The notes below the pieces were generated by a model. The model worked only from the letters and a program-made list of their open reading frames with translations. It was not told the DNA's origin and did not search any database. This document shows positions 39,198 through 45,905 of a stretch of DNA of 64,000 nt, piece after piece; the stretch's first letter is position 1, and each line of letters opens with the position of its first letter. A program made the translations under genes and the position numbers. Where the stretch lies: contig JAFKKN010000002.1 in assembly GCA_017305535.1 (NCBI GenBank), positions 62,001 to 126,000 of the forward strand, in the 5' to 3' direction. The stretch comes from Hyphomicrobiales bacterium (lineage in GTDB: Bacteria; Pseudomonadota; Alphaproteobacteria; Rhizobiales; Xanthobacteraceae).

Positions 39198-40124
39198 GTG
39201 CAGTTGTATCTTCCGATCGCGGATATTCCGATCAACGTGTTTCTCATCCTGGCGATGGGAGCTGCGGTCGGTTTCGTGTCGGGCATGTTCGGCATCGGCG
39301 GCGGCTTCCTGCTGACGCCGCTGTTGATCTTCATCGGCATCGCGCCGGCGGTGGCGGTGGCGTCGGTCTCGACGCATATCGCGGCGTCGTCGTTGTCGGG
39401 GGCGTTGTCGTATTGGCGCAAGCGCTCGATCGATCCGACCCTGGCGCTGGTGCTGCTCGGTGGCAGCGTGGTCGGCACGGTCCTCGGCGTCTGGCTGTTC
39501 ACGCTTCTCCGTGCTCACGGCCAACTCGATCTGGTGATCGCGCTGTCCTACGTCGTGCTGCTCACCGGCGTCGGCGGCGCGATGTGCTACGAGGGCCTGC
39601 GCGCGATCCGCCGGGCGCGGCGCGGCGGCAACGCGACGTTGCGGCGTCCGGGCGCGCACACCTGGATTCACGGCCTGCCGCTGAAGATGCGCTTCAAGCG
39701 CTCGAAGATTTATCTGTCGGTGATCCCGGTCAACATTATCGGCCTCCTGATCGGCTTCCTCGGCGCCATCATGGGCGTCGGCGGCAGCTTCATCCTGATC
39801 CCGATCCTGATCTATGTGCTGCGCATCCCGACCAGCACGGTGATCGGCACTTCGATGGCGCTGACGCTGGTGACCATGGTGATCGCGACCATCCTGCACG
39901 CAGTGACCAACCATCAGGTCGACGCGGTGCTGGCGCTGATCCTGATGATCGGCGGCGTCACCGGCGCGCAGTTCGGCGCGCAGGCCGGGCACCGCATCCG
40001 CAGCGAACATTTGCGGTTGCTATTGGGGCTTTTGATCCTCGCCGTGGGCGTCCGCTTCGCCATCGAACTCGGCATACGCCCGGAGGAAATCTACACCATC
40101 CGCGGAACGGGAGGCGACGCATGA
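39198..40124 (+). CDS. TSUP family transporter (TauE/SafE type)
   Basis: 308 residues, eight hydrophobic helices in two four-helix repeats: ILAMGAAVGFVSGMFGIGGGFLLTPLLIF in the first half and LIGFLGAIMGVGGSFILIPILIY in the second. The paired GxGG...P motifs are the TSUP signature, a family that exports sulfite, sulfonates or other small anions. Start GTG at 39198. Overlaps the next gene by 4 bases, so both are coupled; the pair TSUP plus TIGR02186 recurs in Rhizobiales. Confidence 0.85.
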   Translation: MQLYLPIADIPINVFLILAMGAAVGFVSGMFGIGGGFLLTPLLIFIGIAPAVAVASVSTHIAASSLSGALSYWRKRSIDPTLALVLLGGSVVGTVLGVWLFTLLRAHGQLDLVIALSYVVLLTGVGGAMCYEGLRAIRRARRGGNATLRRPGAHTWIHGLPLKMRFKRSKIYLSVIPVNIIGLLIGFLGAIMGVGGSFILIPILIYVLRIPTSTVIGTSMALTLVTMVIATILHAVTNHQVDAVLALILMIGGVTGAQFGAQAGHRIRSEHLRLLLGLLILAVGVRFAIELGIRPEEIYTIRGTGGDA

Positions 40125-40912
40125 ACCGCCTTCGTCGGATCGCCGCAACCTGTCTGGCGTTCGCCGTCGGCGGCGCTTTCGACCTTGCGCCCGCACGGGC
40201 GGAGAAGCTGATCGTTTCGATCTCGAACCACCGCGTCACGGTGACCTCGAGCTATTCCGGCGAGGAACTGGTGCTGTTCGGCTCGGTGGAGCGCGACGCC
40301 GCGACGCCGGCACGGCACGGCGGCTATGACCTGGTGGTGACGGTGTCCGGTCCGCGCGCCGACATGGTGACACGCCGCAAGGAGCGCAAGTTCGGCATCT
40401 GGGTCAATGCCGACTCGCGCCAGTTCCTCAACGTGCCGACCTATCTCTCGATCGCCTCGAACCGGGCGATCGACGCCATCGCGCCCGCCGACGTGCGGCG
40501 GCGCCAGCAACTCGGCATCGACAATATCCTGCTGACCCAGCGCGTCGGCATCGACTATGCCGACGTGGTGGCGAGCGACCCGTTCCGGCGCGCCTTCGTG
40601 CGGCTGCGCACCGAGCACGGGCTCTATCGGGAATCCGCGAGCGGCGTCACCTTCCTGACGCCGACGCTGTTCCGCACCGGCATCGCATTGCCCGCCGAGG
40701 TGCCGACCGGGACCTACGACGTCAACATCAAGCTGTTCGCCGACGGCGCCATGGTCGGCGATACCCAGACCGCGTTCGAGATCGTCAAGGTCGGCTTCGA
40801 GCAGTTCATCGCCACCGCCGCGCACCAGCACGGCCTCGCCTACGGCCTCGCCACCGCACTGATGGCCCTGATGACCGGATGGATGGCCTCCATCGTCTTC
40901 CGACGCGATTGA
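40121..40912 (+). CDS. TIGR02186 family membrane-anchored protein
   Basis: 263 residues. A signal peptide (RRIAATCLAFAVGGAFDLAPARA) is followed by a periplasmic beta-rich domain starting EKLIVSISNHRVTVTSSYSGEELVLFGSVE, and a C-terminal membrane helix near LATALMALMTGWMASIVF. The family regularly follows a TauE/SafE transporter, and is thought to act with it at the membrane; the exact role is unknown. The ATG overlaps the TSUP stop. Confidence 0.82.
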   Translation: MNRLRRIAATCLAFAVGGAFDLAPARAEKLIVSISNHRVTVTSSYSGEELVLFGSVERDAATPARHGGYDLVVTVSGPRADMVTRRKERKFGIWVNADSRQFLNVPTYLSIASNRAIDAIAPADVRRRQQLGIDNILLTQRVGIDYADVVASDPFRRAFVRLRTEHGLYRESASGVTFLTPTLFRTGIALPAEVPTGTYDVNIKLFADGAMVGDTQTAFEIVKVGFEQFIATAAHQHGLAYGLATALMALMTGWMASIVFRRD

Positions 40913-40917
40913 GGCTT

Positions 40918-42216
40918 CTACAGAAAACCGACGGCCATCCCGATGACGCTCGCCGCCATCACGCCGGTGGCCAGCCAGCCAAGCCAAAGCAACGGTCCGT
41001 CGATCACGAAGCGATCCATCACATCGCTGCGGCGAACCATCATCATCAGCAGGATCATCACCGGCACCGCGAGAACACCGTTGATCACCGCGCTCCAATA
41101 CAACGCGGAGATAGGATCGATCGGCGAAAAATTCAGGATGATGCCGACAATCGTGGCGAGCGTCAGCACCGCGTAGAAGGCCCGAGCATCCTTCGGCTTC
41201 CGCGCAAGCCCCACCGGCCAGCGCCGCCCTTCCCCGATGGCGTAAGCCGATGAACCAGCGAGCACCGGCACGGCGAGCAACCCGGTACCGACAATCCCGA
41301 GCGCGAAGATAAATTCCGCGAAGGCACCGGCGATCGGACGCAAGGCTTGCGCAGCCTGCGCCGAAGTCTCGATATCGGTCTTGCCGTTGGCATGAAGGGT
41401 CGCCGCCGCGATGACGATGATGGACAATGCGATCAGGGTCGAGAAACCCATGCCGACCACCGTGTCGGCACGAATGCGCAGGAATTCGCGGGGCGCGTCG
41501 CGCGGCGTATCGATCAGCGGCTCCTTGTCGGGATCGATCCGCTCGTCCTCCGCCTCTTGCGAGGCCTGCCAGAAAAACAGGTACGGTGAGATGGTGGTGC
41601 CGAGAATGGCGACGATCGTGGTCCAATAATCGGCGTCCCATTCCAGCCGCGGCAGCACCGCGCCCTTGAACGCTTCGACCCAATCCACGTTCGTTACGGC
41701 GAGCGCCGCGACATATGCGAAAAGACTGAGCGTCAGCCATTTCAGCACGGCGACGTAACGTTTGTAGTCGAAGAATATCTGCGCCAGCACCGAAATCGCG
41801 CCGTACATGATGACGTAGGCGAAAGCCGGCCCGCCGACCAGCAGCTTCGAGGCATCGGCCATGGCGGCGAGATCGGCGCCGATATTGATCGTGTTGGCAA
41901 CGAACAACAGCGTCACGATGAAATGGAGCAGCCACGGCGAATAGTGACGGCAGACATTGCCTGCGATACCCCGGCCGGTGACGCGGCCGACTCGTGCGGA
42001 AATTTCCTGAATCGCGGCCATCAGCGGAAAGCTGATGATCATGGTCCAGCCGATGCCGTAGCCGAGTTGGGCGCCGGCCTGGCTGTAGGTGCCGATGCCG
42101 GACGGATCGTCGTCCGCCGCGCCGGTGATGAGACCGGGACCGAGCGTGCGGACGAAGCCGCGCAGACCTTTCGCGCTTGCCGGTTCGATCTCGCTCGTTT
42201 CGACGGATTGCGTCAC
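40918..42216 (-). CDS. Nramp-family divalent metal transporter, variant motifs
   Basis: About 432 residues, eleven helices of the LeuT-like Nramp fold. Helix 1 reads ADDDPSGIGTYSQAGAQLG, where canonical Mn/Fe Nramps have Asp-Pro-Gly-Asn, and helix 6 reads LGTTISPYLFFWQASQEAED, where the canonical motif is Met-Pro-His. Both metal-binding motifs are therefore changed, so the substrate may not be Mn or Fe. GTG at 42216 is preferred; the frame opens earlier to a TTG at 42249. Converges with the TIGR02186 gene 6 bases away. Function beyond membrane transport is inference. Confidence 0.8.
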   Translation of the reverse strand: MTQSVETSEIEPASAKGLRGFVRTLGPGLITGAADDDPSGIGTYSQAGAQLGYGIGWTMIISFPLMAAIQEISARVGRVTGRGIAGNVCRHYSPWLLHFIVTLLFVANTINIGADLAAMADASKLLVGGPAFAYVIMYGAISVLAQIFFDYKRYVAVLKWLTLSLFAYVAALAVTNVDWVEAFKGAVLPRLEWDADYWTTIVAILGTTISPYLFFWQASQEAEDERIDPDKEPLIDTPRDAPREFLRIRADTVVGMGFSTLIALSIIVIAAATLHANGKTDIETSAQAAQALRPIAGAFAEFIFALGIVGTGLLAVPVLAGSSAYAIGEGRRWPVGLARKPKDARAFYAVLTLATIVGIILNFSPIDPISALYWSAVINGVLAVPVMILLMMMVRRSDVMDRFVIDGPLLWLGWLATGVMAASVIGMAVGFL

Positions 42217-42294
42217 GCCTGCGTCCCGCAGCCTCAGCGTGGAGCACAACGCGGCGCGACGATTTGCGTTCCGTGGCTTCCGCTTAGGTCCGAT

Positions 42295-43089
42295 TCAACG
42301 AACCCCAACCGGTATCTCGCCGATCTCGATCGTCGTCGGAATGCCCGGCGATAGCAGCCTCAATCGATCACCAAAGCCGAGCGCATCGAACGATACCTTC
42401 AAATCCTGCGCGTTCTGACGGAAATGCGCCCATCCATCTGTATGTACCGGCACGATCAGCGCATCCTTGAAGGCGCGGGCGGTCTCGACCGTGTCGTTGG
42501 TATCCATGGTGAGATGAAACGGCCCGCGCGTCTGCGCCGCACCGGCGAACGGCAACACCAGCCGCGCCCGGAAACGTCGCGCCACTTCGGCGACACCGTC
42601 GTACCAGACCGTGTCGCCGGTGATGTAGATCGCACGATCCTCAGCCGATTTCGGCGCGACGACGAAGCCGATCACATCGCCTGCCAGCGGCTCGATGCCC
42701 GCCGGCCCATGACGCGCCGGCGTCGCGGTGACGCTCACGGTGCGACTGCCCTTCACCAGATCCACGCTCTGCCAGGGCGCGAGTCCTTCGACCTTGCCTC
42801 CGAGCCGCCGGGCTCCCGCCGCGGTGGTGAGCACGCGCCCCGCATGGCCGAGAAAGTCGCGGCCCGCGTGATCGAGATTGTCGGCGTGCTGATCGTGACT
42901 GAGCAACACCGCATCGACCGTACCGATGTCCTCCGCGCTCAATGAGGGCGCCGCGAGTTTCTCGAGCGTCACATGAGGTAATTCGTAACGGCCCGGTGCG
43001 TCGAAGGTCGGGTCGGTCAGCAGCCGGAAGCCTTCGATTTCGATCAGCGCGGTGGGACCACCAATCAGCGTGATACGAACTTCGGTCAT
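42295..43089 (-). CDS. MBL-fold metal-dependent hydrolase (UlaG-like)
   Basis: 264 residues of the UlaG-type metallo-beta-lactamase fold. Helix 1 metal site reads LLSHDQHADNLDHAG, where typical proteins have Ser-His-Asp-His-X-Asp-His; here Gln and an extra residue interrupt the usual HxHxDH, though other His/Asp ligands (YITGDTVWYDG, PVHTDGW) are present. GGAGG is 5 bases before the ATG at 43089. Substrate unknown; acts as a lactonase or nuclease-like hydrolase in relatives. Stop to start overlaps the neighbouring transporter gene region. Confidence 0.78.
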   Translation of the reverse strand: MTEVRITLIGGPTALIEIEGFRLLTDPTFDAPGRYELPHVTLEKLAAPSLSAEDIGTVDAVLLSHDQHADNLDHAGRDFLGHAGRVLTTAAGARRLGGKVEGLAPWQSVDLVKGSRTVSVTATPARHGPAGIEPLAGDVIGFVVAPKSAEDRAIYITGDTVWYDGVAEVARRFRARLVLPFAGAAQTRGPFHLTMDTNDTVETARAFKDALIVPVHTDGWAHFRQNAQDLKVSFDALGFGDRLRLLSPGIPTTIEIGEIPVGVR

Positions 43090-43104
43090 GACAACCTCCA
43101 TCAT

Positions 43105-44019
43105 TCAACGCGTTTGGGAGCGCGCAGGTCGCGTCACCAGATAAACACCGAGCGCCACCGGCACGATGCCGAGCAGATCGCGCATCTCCAGATGCTCGCC
43201 CAGCACAAGATAAGCGAACAGCATCCCGAGCGGCGGCATCACGAAGTGATAGGCGCTGGCCGCCGTCGCGCCGCAGGTGCGCAGCATGCGAAACCACAGC
43301 TGATAGGCAAGGATCGAGCCGCCGAGCACGAGGAAGGCGAAGGCACCGAGTAATTGTATATTCGGCACGATGTCGGCTGGCGATGCAAAAGCCGCCGCGA
43401 AGGGAATAGTCGCAAGACCGGCCGCGAGATTCTGCACGCCGTTGCCGACCCACAGGCTGCCCGATGGCGACAGCACCTTGAACAGGATGGTACCGGCGAC
43501 CAGCGAGGCGAGCGAGGCCAGCGTGAACATGATGCCGTGCAGGCTGTCGGTGCCGACGGCGATGCGGTGCCAGACGATCATGGTGACGCCGGCGATGCCG
43601 AGCAGCAGGCCGGCGACCTTGCGCCAGGTCAGCGATTCACCCAGCAGCAACGCCGCCAGCATCGCGGTGAAGATCGGGTTGGCGCTGACGATCAGGCCGC
43701 CGAGCCCCGCCGACACCGTCTGCAATCCGGTGTAGCCGAGGCCGAGGTACAGCGCGTTGTTGGCGATGCCGAGGACGGCGAACACGGCGACGTCACGCCA
43801 CGACAGCGTCCAGGTTTCGCGCCGCAGCGCCGCGAAACCAAGGATCAGCACCCCGGCGAGGGTAAAGCGCGCCGCCAGCAGGATCAGCGGCGGGCAATAG
43901 GTCACGCCGGTCTTGCCGGCGACGAAAGCGAAGCTCCACAGCACGCAGAACAGCGCGATGGCGAGCGGCAGCGAATTGAACGAGGGGCGGGACAGGCTGA
44001 CCGACGGGGCGAGGGACAT
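43105..44019 (-). CDS. EamA/DMT family transporter
   Basis: 304 residues with ten hydrophobic helices in two five-helix halves, the drug/metabolite transporter fold. The EamA signature segments SAGLGGLIVSANPIFTAMLAALLLGE and the second-half AASAYHFVMPPLGMLFAYLVLGEHL are present. Exports amino acids or small metabolites in many relatives; substrate here is unknown. Divergent from a LysR gene across a 108-base gap with a palindromic site, which suggests LysR control. Confidence 0.87.
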   Translation of the reverse strand: MSLAPSVSLSRPSFNSLPLAIALFCVLWSFAFVAGKTGVTYCPPLILLAARFTLAGVLILGFAALRRETWTLSWRDVAVFAVLGIANNALYLGLGYTGLQTVSAGLGGLIVSANPIFTAMLAALLLGESLTWRKVAGLLLGIAGVTMIVWHRIAVGTDSLHGIMFTLASLASLVAGTILFKVLSPSGSLWVGNGVQNLAAGLATIPFAAAFASPADIVPNIQLLGAFAFLVLGGSILAYQLWFRMLRTCGATAASAYHFVMPPLGMLFAYLVLGEHLEMRDLLGIVPVALGVYLVTRPARSQTR

Positions 44020-44096
44020 AACCGGATTCCTTGGCTGATCTCCTGACCCATGGATTTAGGCCCGCCCCTTCTCATTTGGAAATTAAATGATAAAAT

Positions 44097-44120
44097 CCAT
44101 TCCAGTGGAAAATCGAATGG
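44097..44120 (+). promoter_or_regulatory. possible LysR operator between EamA and LysR genes
   Basis: Two nested inverted repeats: CCATTC (44097-44102) facing GAATGG (44115-44120), and within it TTCCA-G-TGGAA (44100-44110). It lies just upstream of the LysR start and in the divergent gap, the usual place for a LysR recognition site, in an AT-rich stretch. Confidence 0.5.
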
Positions 44121-44127
44121 ATTGCCC

Positions 44128-44991
44128 ATGTTCGATCTCGACCTGCTCCGCAGCTTCGTTTCCGTGGTGGATTCCGGCGGCTTCACCCGCGCCGGGGAGC
44201 GCGTCCACAAGACCCAGTCCACCGTCAGCCAGCAAATCAAGCGCCTTGAGGACGACATCGGACGTCCGCTCCTGATCCGGGCCGGTCGTGCCGTCATCCC
44301 GACCGAGGACGGCGAGCGGCTATTGTCCTACGCGCGACGGATGCTGGCGCTGGCGGAGGAAGCCCGCGACGTGATGGCGCGACCGGCGGCGGAGGGCGCG
44401 GTGCGGCTTGGAATTCCTGAGGATTTCGCCGCTTATCGCCTCACCGAACTGCTGGCCAGCTTCACGCGCGCTCGACCGGGGTTGCGGCTCGACGTCCAGG
44501 CCGACCAGAGTGCCAACCTGCGCCGCGCGTTGGAACGCGGCGAACTGGATCTGGCACTGCTGAAACGTGCGGCCGGCACGAAGGACGCGATCGCGGTCTG
44601 GCCGGAACGCATCCACTGGGTCACCAGCAAGATGCATCCTGTCGATCTGACGCGGCATTCGATTCCGCTGATCGGCTTTCCTGCCGGCTGCCTCTATCGC
44701 GCCGGTGCCATCCACGCCATCGAAGCGGCGGGCCGCGCCTGGCACATGGCCTATTCGAGTTCGAGCCTCGCCGGCATTCAAGCTGCCGTTGCCGCGGGCC
44801 TCGGCCTCAGCATCCTGTCTGAGATGGCCATTCAGCCGGGCCACCGCATCCTGACGGCGACGGACGGCTTCGCACCAATTGACAAGACCGAGATGGCGTT
44901 GGTGGCGGCGCCCGACGCCAGTCCCGCCACGCTTAGGCTTGCCGATACGCTGGCGGATTTTTGCAATACCGTGCAGGCGAAGGCGGCATAG
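44128..44991 (+). CDS. LysR family transcriptional regulator
   Basis: 287 residues. N-terminal winged-helix: MFDLDLLRSFVSVVDSGGFTRAGERVHKTQSTVSQQIKRLEDDIGRPL (LysR signature with the helix 3 TQSTVSQQIKRLE). The substrate-binding domain begins around residue 90, with GAVRLGIPEDFA, AGCLYRAGAIHAI and the C-terminal LGLSILSEMAI. Start at 44128 fits the family length; the frame opens at 44050. Divergent from the EamA transporter, so probably its regulator. Confidence 0.9.
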   Translation: MFDLDLLRSFVSVVDSGGFTRAGERVHKTQSTVSQQIKRLEDDIGRPLLIRAGRAVIPTEDGERLLSYARRMLALAEEARDVMARPAAEGAVRLGIPEDFAAYRLTELLASFTRARPGLRLDVQADQSANLRRALERGELDLALLKRAAGTKDAIAVWPERIHWVTSKMHPVDLTRHSIPLIGFPAGCLYRAGAIHAIEAAGRAWHMAYSSSSLAGIQAAVAAGLGLSILSEMAIQPGHRILTATDGFAPIDKTEMALVAAPDASPATLRLADTLADFCNTVQAKAA

Positions 44992-44994
44992 TCT

Positions 44995-45072
44995 CGTCAT
45001 TGCGAGCGAAGCGAAACAATTCAGAAGCCATGAAGCAGGATTGCTTCATGGCTTCTGTTCCTCGCAATGACG
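44995..45072. repeat. family 2 palindromic repeat, copy after the LysR gene
   Basis: 78 bp. Ends CGTCATTGCGAG (44995-45006) and CTCGCAATGACG (45061-45072) form a 12-bp perfect inverted repeat. Inside is an exceptionally strong stem: CAGAAGCCATGAAGCA (45022-45037), loop GGAT (45038-45041), TGCTTCATGGCTTCTG (45042-45057), 16 bp with no mismatch. Same ends as the fadA-fadB copy at 32205. Confidence 0.88.
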
Positions 45073-45103
45073 AAGGTTGTTGAGGCGTTATCTCAAATAG
45101 CAG

Positions 45104-45781
45104 TCAGGAACACCGCGCCGCGGCGATGGCGTGCATGCGGCTGTCGCCGAGCACATGCGCAGTGAATTCCAGCGACTTGAAGATCGCCGCGAAGGCGAGG
45201 TCGCGAATGCTCAGGCCACCGGTATAGGCGCCGAACGCCGGCATGATCGCACGTTCACCGTCGCTGGCGAAGCAGCGCCGCTCCACCGAGCGGCCGCGCC
45301 GCGAGACACGCGCCTTCGGATGCAGATGGCCGGCGATTTCGCCGGCAGCACCGGTCGGCTCATGGCGGAACACGACAGGGCCGATGCCGACATCGCTGGC
45401 GATGCTGCCGCCGAGATTGCGCGGCAGATCAGGGTCGTGATTGCCAACAATCCAGATCCAGTCACGTCCCGCTTGCAGCGTTGCCAGCGTCGCGCGATGC
45501 GCAACCGACAGACGATCATGCGCCTCACGATCATGAAAACTGTCGCCGAGCGCGATCACCGCGCGTGGCTGATAGCGCGCGATCACGGTATCGAGCCGCG
45601 CCAGCGTTTCGGTCGTGTCATGTGGCGGCAGCAGCACGCCGCGCATGGCGAAGCTGGAACCCTTTTCCAAATGTAGATCAGAGACCACGAGCAAGTGCTC
45701 GTCGTCCCAATACAGCGCGCCCGAGAGGTCGGCGGTGAAGCTCACACCGGAAATGGTGACGGTTGAAAAATGACCCGTCAT
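45104..45781 (-). CDS. pdeM: ligase-associated DNA damage response endonuclease PdeM
   Basis: 225-residue calcineurin-type metallophosphoesterase. All metal motifs are present: Asp35-X-His37 (VVSDLHLEKGS), Gly-Asp80 with His83-Asp84 (IALGDSFHD), Asn114-His115-Asp116 (IVGNHDP) and His152-X-His154 (IAGHLHP). Relatives in Pseudomonas are Mn-dependent DNA endonucleases acting with the Lhr-type helicase. The start ATG at 45781 is the one that gives the usual ~20 residues before the core; it and the GAGG before it lie inside a family 1 repeat. Same strand as the helicase gene, 124 bases further along. Confidence 0.88.
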   Translation of the reverse strand: MTGHFSTVTISGVSFTADLSGALYWDDEHLLVVSDLHLEKGSSFAMRGVLLPPHDTTETLARLDTVIARYQPRAVIALGDSFHDREAHDRLSVAHRATLATLQAGRDWIWIVGNHDPDLPRNLGGSIASDVGIGPVVFRHEPTGAAGEIAGHLHPKARVSRRGRSVERRCFASDGERAIMPAFGAYTGGLSIRDLAFAAIFKSLEFTAHVLGDSRMHAIAAARCS

Positions 45782-45866
45782 GCCCGGCCTCGTGTCGGGC
45801 ATCCACGTCTTCCTTTTTCGGGACGCCAACAAGACGTGGATGGCCGGGACAAGCCCGGCCATGACG
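45776..45866. repeat. family 1 palindromic repeat, copy B (supplies the pdeM start region)
   Basis: 91 bp: CGTCATGCCCGGCCTCGTGT at the left, ATCCACGTCTT and AAGACGTGGAT facing each other inside, ACAAGCCCGGCCATGACG at the right. Outer inverted pair CGTCATG/CATGACG is perfect. Reading on the minus strand, the left end gives GAGGCCGGGCATGACG, which is GAGG, 6 bases, then ATG. Confidence 0.88.
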
Positions 45867-45905
45867 GGGACAATAGATGATGACTGCCAAGGATCATCTT
45901 CCGTC

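Noticed and set aside
40091-42247. 718-residue open frame on the minus strand across the TIGR02186 gene and the Nramp gene
   Set aside because: Low-complexity Arg/Gly/Ala translation with no family match; it is an alternate frame of the real Nramp gene on the same strand plus antisense to TIGR02186, kept open by high GC.
45782-45862. N-terminal extension of pdeM through the family 1 repeat (MAGLVPAIHV...)
   Set aside because: It is the translated repeat; the same peptide type would arise from any copy and is not part of the nuclease fold.
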